DNA of 64,000 nucleotides. Origin: Sipunculus nudus (taxonomy: Eukaryota; Annelida; Sipuncula; Golfingiida; Sipunculidae). The first letter of the stretch is position 1. Each line of letters begins with the position of its first letter. The position numbers and the translations under genes were made by a program. Below are positions 1-11,339 of the stretch, piece by piece. The stretch spans positions 26,325,079 to 26,389,078 of the forward strand of contig CM049307.1 in assembly GCA_026874595.1 (NCBI GenBank). Reading direction: 5' to 3'. The notes under the pieces are model-generated. The model saw only the letters and a program-made list of their open reading frames with translations. It was not told where the DNA came from and did not search any database.

Positions 1-690
1 CATGTTTCTCTTAAGCCTTCTGCATGATACCGGTGACATGTTACTCTTAAGCCTTCTGCATCATACCGGTGACATTTTACTATTAAGCCTTCTGCATCAT
101 ACCGGTGACATTTTACTATTAAGCCTTCTGCATGATATCGGTGATATGTAACTATTTAGCCTTCTGCATCATAATGGTGAACTGATACTATTAAGCCTTC
201 TGCATCATACCGGTGATATTTTACTATTAAGCCTTCTGCATGATACCGGTGACATGTAACTATTAAGCCTTCTGCATGATACCGGTGACATGTTACTCTT
301 AATCCTTCTGCATGATACCGGTGACATGTAACTATTAAGCCTCCTGCATCATAATGGTGAAATGTTACGATTAAGCCTTCTGCATCATACCGGTGATATT
401 ATACTATTAAGCCCTCTTCATGATACCGGTGACTTTTAACTATTAAGCCTTCTTCCTAAAACCGCTGATATGTCTCTATAAACCTTCTGCTTGATACCAG
501 TGACATGTATCTATTAAGCCTTCTGCATGATACCGGTGACATGTTACTCTTAAGCCTTCTGTATGATACCGGTTACATTTTCTTATTTGTTTTCTGCGTC
601 ATACCGGTGACATGTTACAATTAGGCCTTCTTCATGATACCGGTGATATGTTACTGTTAAGCATTCTGTATGATACCGTTGACATAAAAA
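1..690. repeat. 36-bp minisatellite, about 19 units
   Basis: Units of the form AAGCCTTCTGCATGATACCG followed by GTGACATGTTACTATT recur every 36 bp (for example at 13 and 49). Copies differ by a few substitutions and decay toward the right end. The array is cut by the window's left edge, so its true length is unknown. A short open frame over its end is just the repeat read through. Confidence 0.93.
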
Positions 691-949
691 CATCAGTAAT
701 CAAATTCAAAGTGCTCTTATCTTTTAGAATTACTTTAAATTCGTCTCAATACTTAATACTGTTTTTTTTCCTAAAATATCATTACGCCGATCAAGTACAA
801 TGATATAAGAAACAAATCATTACAAGCATAATAAAACAAGGGACCCATGGGTCACGGAGCTCAGCTGATCATGATTGGACTATAAATGTATCACCATCGT
901 GATACTATATTGAGTCAATAAACTTATGAATATCATGGTCATGTTGGGC

Positions 950-1376
950 TTTTATTTATTTTTTTTTGGTTGAGGTAACCGCCTCCATTTTTTAATGCTG
1001 ACTTAACTAATTCTTAACTAAGTATGTACATCTGCAGAGTTTCCATTTCTGTTTGGGACTACTTGACAGGGCGGAGCACTCGCTTCCTATCATTTTTATA
1101 TCCTGGTGTCACCCAGGCCCGGTGTCTACTGACCTGCGGGTCCTGGGTGTGTAATCATCCCCATTGCTGGGTCATAACACCGAGGAACCCCCCAAAGACG
1201 CACTCGTATGTGAGTGATACACGGCTGTATAGGGCACAGCCTTCCCATTAAGCCTGCAGAGCGCTCACCCTGGGTGGGGGCCGACCGTGAAATACCTCAC
1301 CGCCTCGGCTGAGATTCGAACCCACGATCTCTCGGCTTTGAGTCCTGCGCTCTACCGCTGAGCCACAGAAGCCGTG
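950..1376 (-). mobile_element. tRNA-headed SINE, family A, copy 1
   Basis: Read on the minus strand the element begins near 1376 with a tRNA-like head: A box TGGCTCAGCGG (1355-1365) and B box GGTTCGAATCT (1312-1322), matching the pol III type 2 promoter consensus. A long unrelated body follows, then a tail reading ATTAAAAAATGGAGGCGGTT and an A-rich end near 950. A second copy lies at 44,905-45,170 with the same head, the same 'CAGGCTGTGCCC' stretch and the same tail. This copy is longer in the middle (around 1000-1130), so one of the two has an internal insertion or deletion. Family assignment rests on the two-copy comparison. Confidence 0.85.
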
Positions 1377-1599
1377 TTGGCCTTTCATAAAGTAATATAA
1401 TGTAATATGTGAGTAAATGATATATGAAATAACCTGACTGATGGATTAACATGGAGTAAACTATAGTGGCTTATTTTTTTTATATATTTGGGAGGGGTTA
1501 AAAAAAAGCAATTTATTTGAGCAAATATGAATGCAATGGCAGTATACTAAATAGTGGTATAATGATTATAAGGCTATTTTTTGAAGGATCGATAGTGTT

Positions 1600-2573
1600 T
1601 CGAAGTCTGCAAAATTTCAATTTGGCAGATATAAGGTTATGATTAACTATGCTAATGAGGGGATTTATGAATTTGTGACTGTATGACATGATATCTCTTC
1701 GGTCTTGACAAGGAACATTATATTGATGCCCACCATGTCTACATATTACACAATATTGACATAATTTCTGGAATGTACATAGGTACCTATGGACAAATAG
1801 TCAACAGTACTGAAACACCTGGAAGGTTAAAATCTAAAATATTATGAAAAGCAGATAAAGTCTGATCGGAAAAGGTAATCTTGCATGGCCATGGTTGGTT
1901 GATATGATTGAAGAAATTGTTGCAAATAATATTTTGAGATCTGACCATGAGTTTCCATTGGTAACCTTTTCGATAAGCTATCGACAGTTCAACAGTTTAC
2001 ACATTTGTCTAATGAGATCCAATTTATTTTAGTAAACCCTTTTTTTATCAATTTTATGACATGTATACAGTTGCCATAATGTCCCCACTTCACAGGTGGA
2101 ATGACTTGATTTGGGGGGGGGGGGTTGATCAGAGTTACAACGCCTCTTTCTCTCTGTAGATATTTTTGTTTAATTATTAATGTTTATGCTATAGCCATAG
2201 AACTTTTTGTTCACATTGCCAAGGAGCAAAGACTCATGCGATGAAGAAGGGGATGGTGAGAGTCACCCTTGTATATACATACAGGATATAAAATTTAATT
2301 CAACAGTGCTTATAAGAAAAAAAGTTTATTCATAATCATTAATTTTTTAAAACAGGCAGAAAGATGGAGAAACAAAGCAAATCATTTTTTTCCCATTCTA
2401 TTGAGCCAGTAAAAATTAACAATATTTGCACTAATTCCTTTTTTTTCATTACTTCATTTTTTTCCAGGTTTACAAATGTTACTTTACATTAACAGTATAA
2501 CATATACATGTGATTATGAATATTTCAGTTGATAGTACCTGTCAACAGAATGGGATGGAGGGAGGAAGGGAAG

Positions 2574-2637
<64 letters not shown>

Positions 2638-2643
2638 AGACTG

Positions 2644-2695
<52 letters not shown>

Positions 2696-3880
2696 AGAGA
2701 GAAAGAAAGAGAAGCTCTCTGGTAATTACTGCCTGACCCAGCCTGACCCAGACACTCACAGAAGCAGTAGGTCAGACGTCAGACGTGAAGGTGTTATGTA
2801 ACGGCCTAGTACACTGCATTTATACTGACCTGATATAAACAATCAAAAGATGGTGCTTAAAAACTTGAATGAAATCTACAGTCATTAATCAATTGGTTTC
2901 AAATTTCAGATTTTAACAGATGAAAAGATTATGTGTACATGCTGTGAAAATTAAATCCACAGCACTAACAGGAAAAAACTGAATATTTTTATTTTTTTAA
3001 ATCGTATCAGAAAAAAAGAAAAGTATTCAGCTATGAAACTAATACATGTGTTAAAAATTATCCAAGGATAAAAAAAACCCAATATATTAAACGGGAGCAA
3101 ACTGGAGTAGGGAATGTTTGATTTTATTACCTGAAATAAAGGAATCAGTAATATAAATTTTGATTATTTAGCCAGTATCATGTAACAATACAGTAACTGA
3201 TACAACCTTGAGTCTTAATATCATTAGTCAAACATATTAACATCTTTAAGAGCACTTGTCTGAGTAATATTTTAAATTTTTGACATATTTATTTATTTTT
3301 AATTTTGTTCAAAATATAACCAACAAGTTAAACATCTGGAAAAGACCTGGAAATTTAGATTTATTTTATAATAAACAACTGCATCCTTGTCTATCATTAT
3401 CTTGCTTCATATAATTCCTAATAGTAAACAAAAATTTTCTTTAATTTTTATTTTTCATTTTTACGGTTGAAATGAAAAATACTCAATGGTGACTGCATGG
3501 TCTCATTTGAAATACATTTTTGGCCATCCATGGAAAATCCATAAATGATCAGTAATTGCAAGGTAATTCCCTGTAACTCATTAACTTTAAAATTCCTTTT
3601 CCATTTAATTTTCCTGAAGTTCTTATCATAAACCAACAATTTAAAAAAAGTTTATTGTTATGTTTATGGTCTAAACAATTACTAGAGGAGGGGGGTTTGA
3701 CAGTTAGATCCATCTGAAGCCGACCAAGAGCTGGCTGGCTGCAGGGAGCCTCGCTTCAAGCATGCATAATTGGCCTGAAAGGTCAATGTTGGGACATACA
3801 GAGGAGCTTCAGTACAGCCTAGGTGTGACATGGTCTTTAATAAAAGCTAGTTTTTGATCGATTCCTTTTAAAACTTCAGA
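1600..3880. repeat. Diverged dispersed repeat units, unresolved
   Basis: Pieces of one repeat family recur here. 'ATTGACATAATTTCTGG' near 1750 matches a segment near 4195, and the phrase 'AAATTAAATCCACAGCACT' recurs in variants near 2290, 2950 and 3915. Boundaries cannot be fixed by eye. A poly-G run sits near 2115, and no coding potential is seen. The block is interrupted by an AG microsatellite. Confidence 0.5.
2575..2712. repeat. (AG)n microsatellite, interrupted
   Basis: About 60 AG dinucleotides, broken once by CTAGACTGCC near 2636-2646 and by AAAG variants at the right end. Open frames on both strands here (Arg-Glu or Ser-Leu runs) are products of the dinucleotide. Confidence 0.97.
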
Positions 3881-3894
3881 ATTTAGAAACTAAA

Positions 3895-5170
3895 ATCCTT
3901 ACGTATGCAAGATATGAAAATTAAATCAACAGTGCTTACAGGGAAAAAACGTGCCATGGCAAAGTTCGGCAAAATTTAAAGTACTGATTAAATATTTATG
4001 CTAATAACTTATAAAAATTGAAAAAATTCAGAACTAATTTTGGGAATACAATTGAATCTTGATAAAATAATGTTATATCCATGGCAAAAAATATCTACCT
4101 ACAGCAATTCTCATGTTAAGGGAGTAAATATATTACTTGATTTTTTACAAAGTGCATTATGTTTTGGCTTATAACTTAAAACAATTACGCAATACTGACA
4201 TAATTTCTAGCCATGTGCATATAGAGTCTATAGAAGAACATGTATATTATATATGGTCAAGTCAGATCAGTGGTTTTGATATTAAGTGGTCTTGAAGTGT
4301 AACAATGGGTTTTTAATGGAAAATTGAAGTTTTTTTCTTAATATCTAGAAGGAATGCAGTCCTTGAGACCAAACTTTTGGTATGGTAGAGGATTTGAAGG
4401 ACATCTAACTGTATGCCAAATCATGGGAGCTGAGAGCTGGCCTAGGAAGCTGGGGAGCTGAGCTCTAGCAAACTGCATAAAATCTAACACTTGATTACTT
4501 GAATAAAATCTGCAGTTTTTGATCAACTAGTTTCAAATTTCAGATGTTAACAGAAGAAAATCTGTTAAACAAATGTACCATGGTCAAATCTAGGAAAAAT
4601 TTAAGGTAATGATTTCATATTTATGCTAATAGCTTTTAAAATTTGAAAAATTCAGATATAATTTTGGGTATACCATTGAATCTTGATTAAATATAGTTAC
4701 ATACCTGATAAAAAAAAGTCTCTAGCTTCAGCAATTCTTAAGTTACGGGAGTAAATATATTTCCTGAATTTTACAGAGTGCATTATGTTCGGGCCCATAA
4801 CTTCAAGAATTTATAAAATATTCAACTTGTTTCTGGTATGTACATCGGAAATATATAAAGGAATAAACATCATAAAAAATATTAATATCAGGTCAATGGT
4901 TTTGATATTAGGCAGTCTTGAAGGGTAAGATTTTTTTTTTAATGGAAAACGGAGGTTTACCTAAATAGTTTGAAGGAACGGAGTCCGATTGACCCTATTT
5001 TCGGTATGGTAGGAGACTTTGGGGACATCTTATAGTATGCCGAATTTTAGATTCGTAGGTCCCTGGCTTCAAAACGTGCCAGTTTAACGGAAGGACGGAC
5101 AGACGGACGGAAGGACAACCGACGGACCACGACTACAGCTCAGATGACTTATAGTCAGCTGAACTAAAAA
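3895..5170. repeat. ~625-bp tandem pair ending in a hairpin
   Basis: Two diverged copies lie one after the other: the phrase 'TTATGCTAATA' occurs at about 3996 and 4621, with matching flanks in the same order (for example the AGAGTGCATTATGTT-like segment and the 'TGGTATGGTAGGAGA'-like segment). The right end is GC-richer (GGACGGACAGACGGACGG) and closes with a near-perfect 13-bp stem, AGCTCAGATGACT / AGTCAGCTGAACT, around a TAT loop at 5137-5165, then an A run. Such a hairpin near a CTAA end resembles Helitron 3' ends, but a 5' end was not identified. Confidence 0.6.
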
Positions 5171-5179
5171 ATCCGTTCC

Positions 5180-6540
5180 TAAAGTTTACTCGCACATTCA
5201 ACAATATTGTCATAAAAACTCTGAATTCTAAAATGAGAAACGCCTGAGATTACATTATCACACATACTAATGTATGATAAATTTAGAGATCCTAATTTTA
5301 AATTCGAAATTAATTAAAAAACAGGACACAAGACATATACAAGTATTTGTGTATTTGTTTCAGAAAAACGCTCATCATTGCTGTTACTGTACATACTGCT
5401 TCAGGAGTAAGCATACAAAAAAAAACCAGGATGATCCTGTGCTGTTATAACGCTTAATCGATTTCAGTATTATATAGAGCTCAGAAAAATTAAAAAAAAA
5501 GTCCCAACCAAAGCTTTCTTAAATTATCTGAGCGACCATCTAGGCTTCCATTAAGACAACATAATTGGATTTGCAAGAAACTAATCCGAGGAACTCTAAA
5601 GCACGGAGGAGTGCTTGGAAATCCTTGACCTGTGACTTAAATAAAACAAAATCATGCTTGCTAGCAATGTTACTGGCCATTTTTGAATCTTCCAGCTTTT
5701 TTAACACGAAATAGAACGCATCAGTCTATATCTTCCAATAGACACAAACTGAGACTTTACTAGCTTTAAACCATGTCCGTTATGAGTATGACTCATCTGA
5801 GAAAACGATCAGTCTAAATAATCAAAGTGTGCTAAAAACACTTTGGGAAAACCTAAATCATTGGTCTTGGTGACCCTGCGGTGTTCAGAAAGTTCAGATC
5901 ATTTTCTTGACTGTAAATTTTGATTTTATATAACTTACACATATAGTGAAGCATTCCGCCGTTTTGGGGATAATTCTATCGAACGGTATTTTATCTGTGG
6001 AAATTTTTCTCTATTCATCATCATAATAAAAGACACATTATGAGTTATTACTGATATTTGCCGTGTTGAAATGTATTGCAATTCTTTAGAAAATAAAACC
6101 TTGAACTGGTCGCCATTTATGAGAGTCTTTATAAAATGGCAAGAGAGATTTATACGTGTAATTATGAGGATTTAATTTATTCGTAGTGTAGTTAAAGGCG
6201 AGAAAGGAACGATATTTCAAGGGTTTGAACAGGTTTATGTTTAGGAGAATCCTTGCCCTGGCCTATCTTAAAAATTAAGAGAGTGGATTAAACAGTTTCC
6301 TGATGCGAATCGTTATTTTTAAAGTCTACTTGGTCTGTTAAAGTTCTTTTAATCCGAAATAAGTTTAATTTATAATTATAACCATCTGTGGATTTGATTA
6401 GAGTTTCTCCTTGTTGTCCCTTGCTTTAACACTAAATTTACAAGTCTAATAATTTCTTGTACAGTGAAAGGCTCAATCATTTTGTGGACATTTGTTTACT
6501 AGTTTGCAATGTTATGTATACTTTGAACCTGATTTTCTAA
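5180..6540. other. Unassigned AT-rich stretch
   Basis: No open frame above about 60 codons, no tandem structure and no recognisable element end was found. It could be intronic or intergenic. Confidence 0.5.
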
Positions 6541-6544
6541 TATT

Positions 6545-6935
6545 TCAAAACCTTATTAACAACCTGTACGATGATCTAGACATTGACGTTTAGCCCATGG
6601 AAATAATGTGGTTTACTGCACAGGAGAAATATGGGTGCTCAAAACCTAATTAACAACCTTTACGATGATCTAGACATAGACGTTAAGCCCAGTGTGTGCC
6701 TGAAAAGCATTGAAATAATGTGGTTTACTGCACAAGAGGAATATGGATGCCCAAAACCTAAGTAATAACCTGTGCGATGATCTAGACATAGACGTTAGGC
6801 CCAGTGTGTGCCTGAAAAGCATTGAAATTATGTGGTTTACTGCACAAGAGGAATATGGATGCCCAAAACCTAAGTAATAACCTGTGCGATGATCTAGACA
6901 TAGACGTTAGGCCCAGTGTGTACATGACAATAATG
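6545..6935. repeat. 112-bp tandem repeat, 4 units
   Basis: The phrase GATGATCTAGACAT starts at 6570, 6664, 6776 and 6888. The last two intervals are exactly 112 bp; the first is 94 bp because about 18 bp (GTGTGCCTGAAAAGCATT) is missing. Units 3 and 4 are almost identical, which suggests recent expansion at the right side. Confidence 0.92.
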
Positions 6936-7324
6936 TGGTTTACTAAGTGCCCACTATCTGTATAGTATTTATATTTCTGTTTGACATATTTTTAGGAAAC
7001 GATCATTACTGTTTTCCTTTTTGACTGATATGCAGGCACAAATTCCTTGCAGGGAATAAATAAGCATATCTTATCGTATCTCATCCGGTTATAATTATCT
7101 CACAGAGTCCGTTTCTTTCCTAAAGACTCGTTATTTAATGCTTTGTAAAAGTCCCTAAATGATCTAGAATTTATAAAGGGACACAGGACGACTACTTAAG
7201 CCGGAAAGTTAGACGAACACACACAGACAGCCATAACTATATTAATGATTACCAAACTAAATAAAACAGATGACACATACGTCAGTAGAATATACGCTTA
7301 CGGTTTGACAGGTTGTATTACTGA

Positions 7325-7815
7325 GGAAATACTTGGGCCTTGTTTCGGGGAGTGCTTTTGCCCTGGATAGGGGGTTCTGTCCGTACTCCCATGTATTGAC
7401 CGCCTCACATTGTCTCACAAACAAGGCCCATCATGAAATAGATCATTGTCACGGTTATAACTATCTGATTACACCATCATCCTTATCGCACTTAAATGTT
7501 TACACCCAAGGGGCGGACACAGGATCTTAAGAAATAGGAACCTTAAAACTTTGGCAGAGGTAAACAACTGTGCCGGGAGTGGCAGGGGACTTCATACATA
7601 ACTCGCTCATGCAGAGAAGCATGGAGAAGAGAACGGTACCAGACGTAAATTTCCTTGTTGAGCGTATATTTTTCTTTTTTTTTCGATTTTTTTTGGTTAA
7701 AAAAAGGCTAGCTTCGCCAACCCCCCCCCCCCCACACACACACGCACTACGTAACCCGCCCTTGCCAATCTCTACAGAACGGCGCGTGTCCAGGATGTTA
7801 TGGTTTACACAGCTA
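7325..7815. repeat. Dispersed repeat R, copy 1
   Basis: This ~490-bp segment is homologous to 9,170-9,665. Shared landmarks in the same order are TTGCCCTGGATGGGGG-like, CACATTGTCTCACAAACAAG, TTTACACCCAAGGGGCGGAC, a T-rich stretch, a poly-C run (about 7719) and CAGAACGGCGCGTGTCC. At the left, GGGCCTTGTTT and AAACAAGGCCC form an 11-bp perfect inverted repeat about 95 bp across (7334-7432). Open frames on both strands are short and not conserved between copies. Confidence 0.8.
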
Positions 7816-7869
7816 TACATTTTTAGAGAGAACTGTCGGCAAATAAACCATCAAAGTGGTGAGGTTCGT

Positions 7870-9165
7870 AATTCAACATAATTTTAATCCTGTGAACTAC
7901 CACTATCGAAACACCATCATCAATTTTTAAAAGTGTTGGTGAAAAGCCATTAGACATTAATGTACCTGACAACAATGTGAAATGTTAAGGGCGTCAATAT
8001 ATGGATTATTAAAAGGGCCCAATCACCTATCTGACTTTTATAAACTAAGGTAATCCCTTGGAGCTTTAATAAAAATAGGCCAGAAAAGGCTATTTTTGCT
8101 GTCAAATGTCGGGAATTGTATCTTGTATTGTTCCAACCTAAAACTTCTGAAGCTGTCTTTGGATAATCACATGGCACCTAGGTTTCAAAACCATATTTCA
8201 TATCGTTTGTTAATGTTAAAGATGTAGAGACTTTTGTCAGAGACTCAAATTTGTCATGACCTTACGCAGATGTCTGTAGGGTGGACGGAATTTTTGTTAT
8301 TAGGTGACTAAACAAGCTCGATAATGCCCCATGAAACCGAAGCCTTTAATCACCTGTTCACTCGGTACACGACAACGTTCACGACCTATCGTACACAAAC
8401 AACGTTCAGCCACCACCATCCCCCTCAGGTCATCGCTTCCTGGTTTATAAGTCAATAAATCACTTGTCAATCTGGCAAGAAAAACCAGCGGTCTCTGTGG
8501 ACCCAGCATCTAGGCATATTCCTCTCCTGTTCAGCGTGGTTGTACTACCCATACTAAATCCTCCTATGTTCCCGCGTGGACTCCTTATTTCGCTGACATA
8601 ATCATATCAAAGTCAGAAGCGGATCCAGAGGGATGGGGGTCCTCATCCCCCTTCATTAGCAACAGCAACCCTTTTAATGGTTTCAGACCAATCCTCACAC
8701 CTGGGGACCTTTTTTTCAGGTTTTGTCATTAGTTCTCCTTTGGTGGACCCCTCCTGTTTGCTCAATCCTGGATCCAACCCTGAACGTTAATGTATTTATT
8801 ACTTAATAGGCCAGTAGAATTCGTGAAAAAGGTCAAAATAATTGCGACAGAATTTTTGTTTGCAAAATGCAGTTTTTAAATTTTGACATAAATGGTATTA
8901 CAAATCCTCATTTCCGACAGCACAAAAGGAAGCAAAACTAATGGAATGATAATAACATAATAAGAAAATGAGGGATATGGCTTGCATCAATGGCGTTGTT
9001 TACTCATCATATATGTTAGCTTATAGCATTACCTTGATTGATCAAACCAAATGTAAATTATAATAACAAAGAGTGTTTCAACTTGAGCAAAATTTAATTT
9101 CATAACCAAAATGTCGATACCAAATTGTGTGATGGAAAAATGAAATGCTTATATTGTGGTTTGGG
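7870..9165. other. Unassigned stretch with one short shared segment
   Basis: 7,920-8,015 (around AAGTGTTGGTGAAAAGCC and CAATGTGAAATGTTAAGG) resembles 11,530-11,625, so part of this is dispersed repeat. A 69-codon minus-strand open frame at 8,300-8,509 has no recognisable motif. Nothing else is supported. Confidence 0.5.
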
Positions 9166-9169
9166 GCCA

Positions 9170-9665
9170 GCGTCCTCGTCGTCAGGGGCGGTGTTTCTTG
9201 CCCTGGATGGGGGGGGGGGGGGGGGGAGGGGGGGGGGGGCTCTGTCCGTTTTCCCATGTATTGACCTCCTCACATTGTCTCACAAACAAGGCCCTTCATG
9301 AAATCATTGTCACGGCTATAACTATCTGATTACACCATCATCCTTATCGCACTTAAATGTTTACACCCAAGGGGCGGACACAGGATCTTAAGAAATAGGA
9401 AGCTTAACAGCTTGGCAGAGGTAAACAACTGTACCGGAAGTGCAAGGGGACTTATACATAACTCGCTCATGCAGGGAGGAATGGGGAAGAGAAGGATACC
9501 AGACGAAAAATGTCCTAAATAAGCGTCCAATTTTTTTTTTTATTTTCTGTATATTTTTTGGTTCAAAAAGAGTGAATGCCTTTCCCCCCCCCCCCCCCCC
9601 CACCCAACTACTTAACCCGCCTCTGCCAATCTCAACAGAAAGGCGCGTGTCCAAGAGCTGATGGC
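9170..9665. repeat. Dispersed repeat R, copy 2
   Basis: Second copy of the element at 7,325-7,815, in the same orientation. It carries a poly-G run around 9210-9239 and a poly-C run around 9584-9601, both much longer than or absent from the sister copy. The left inverted arm seen in copy 1 is not conserved here (CGGTGTTTCTTGCCC instead). Confidence 0.8.
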
Positions 9666-10058
9666 ACCCTCAACTAACGATTTAAAAAAAGTCGTCGGCA
9701 AATAAACCAAAGTGTTGAGATTCGTTCTTAAAAGTAGAAATAAAAGGTTTTTAGCAAAATTTTAATTCTTCCCGTTTTCTGTCAGTCTTAATTCATGGAG
9801 GATTTAAATAGTTCCTTCAGCAGACAACAGAATTTAATCGTAGATGTGGATGTATAACTCCAAATCATTAAAAGGTTGGACACTATGACATGATTCCACA
9901 GTATCATATCTCCTATTCCTTCTAGTTTCCGTCCAAAAGAGTTTTGCGGATTTTATGTTTTCACTCGGGTTCCGCCGCCGCGTTCGTTTCCGGAGCACAC
10001 CTGTGGGACCGATCTTTCCGAAACCCGGCATATATATTTGCTCACCTATTTAGTTGTG
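9666..10058. other. Unassigned stretch
   Basis: A 65-codon minus-strand open frame (9,834-10,031) is basic and without recognisable motifs. I see no promoter, repeat or RNA gene. Confidence 0.4.
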
Positions 10059-10059
10059 T

Positions 10060-11335
10060 GTAACAAAGACGGGTGGCGCCACCTACAATCCTTTTTGTGC
10101 AGTATGAGCCTAGGTATCTTAATGGTGGCGTGATGGATAGGGCGCGGGACTTGTGACCGCAAGGTTGTGGGTGCGCGTCCCTTTCTGAACGCCGTCTGCG
10201 TAAGACTCCTAACAAAGTCTTTACCACACAAAAAAGGAATGAATGGGTACTGGTCATGGGCGGCAGGCAAATGTAAATTTCTTGCGCCTGATATTGCTCT
10301 TGGTTGTATACTCCCCAGGGAATCGAGAAAAGCTACAAGAATGAACAGGCCCGAACGAGCAGGATAGCAAAGTGTATAGTCGGTATGAGACTGACATCGT
10401 CAGTGATATCAGACTATAAACCCCCACCTTTACCTTTGTGTTGACAGCCCATATCTCAGGAGTGGTTCTGAAACTGAGCTGAAATTGTGAATGTTTATAG
10501 ATTTCCCCATCTCGTACTCGAGACTGTTGGCGTTACCTACAATTTTTTTTTGTGTGGCGTCCATCCATGCGTTTGCCATCTGTTCGTCTCAGTAATAAGT
10601 TCAATATATTGGTCTAGAATTGTGATTGTCTAAAGATCTTGGATACCTTCATCTCGTACTCTAGACGTGTGGCTCATATGTACCTATATTTGTACCATAT
10701 TCGATATTTTGGTGAAAATTGCTCACATCCCAGGAATGGTTACATGTATGGGTTAAAATTGAGCATGCCCATCCATATTAGAGAGTTATCTCGTAGACCA
10801 GACAGGTGGCGCCACCTACCTTCCCGTTTTTGTAGAATACATTAATGCACTTTCCTAAGGAGTGATGTGCCTTATTGGCCTGAACTTGTACCTCAATCTC
10901 GTACTAAAGACTAGTGGCGCCATCTGCAGCCGTTTTTTATCGTGGTATCCACCTGTGCGTTTGCTTTTGGAAAAAAATTGCTCATATCTGACAGTGGTTC
11001 AACTTATTGGTCTGAAATTTGGCATATCCATCCATTTCGGAGAATTTTCTTATAGACAAGACAAGTAGCGCCACCTACCTTCCCGTTTTCGTAGAATACA
11101 TTGATGCCCTTTCCTCGGGAGAGATTTGCATATTGGGTCTAATTGGATACCTTCCATCTCGTATTAAACACTGGTGGCGCCATCTGCTATTGTTTCGCGT
11201 GGCGTCCATCCGTCCGTTTATTTTGGGTAAAAATTGCTCATGTCTCAGGAGGAGTGGATGGACGTATTAGCCTGAAATTTGGCATGTATATTCGGGGTCA
11301 CTTTACATCAGCAGTTACTCATAATCAACTAAACA
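10060..11335. repeat. ~260-bp diverged tandem family with GGCGCC motif
   Basis: Segments such as GTAGAATACATT, TCTCGTA(C/T)T and TGAAATTTGGCAT recur about 260 bp apart. GCGCCACCTA lies at 10,809 and 11,068, and GCGCCATCTG at 10,917 and 11,177. A further GCGCCACCTA at 10,076 places the left end before the SINE at 10,118, which therefore sits inside this family. The several 65-85 codon plus-strand open frames (for example 10,639-10,845 and 11,019-11,270) are paralogous to each other and disrupted, so they are read-through of the repeat rather than genes. Confidence 0.75.
10118..10438 (+). mobile_element. tRNA-headed SINE, family B, copy 1
   Basis: A tRNA-like head begins TGGTGGCGTGATGGATAGG and includes GGGACTTGTGACC, the pattern of an anticodon arm. 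The B box region (GTGGGTGCGCGTCC) is degenerate. The body includes GAATGGGTACTGGTCATGG, CTACAAGAATGAACAGGCC and GAGACTGACATCG, ending in a CCCCACCTTTACC tail. All three body blocks recur in order in the minus-strand copy at 57,375-57,665, which defines the element. Confidence 0.85.
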
Positions 11336-11339
11336 CGTG

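Noticed and set aside
1312-1365. tRNA gene on the minus strand
   Set aside because: A and B boxes are good, but the 3' side runs into a SINE body with a second copy at 45 kb, and no acceptor stem closes.
2510-2759. Arg-Glu and Ser-Leu open frames
   Set aside because: Product of the (AG)n microsatellite.
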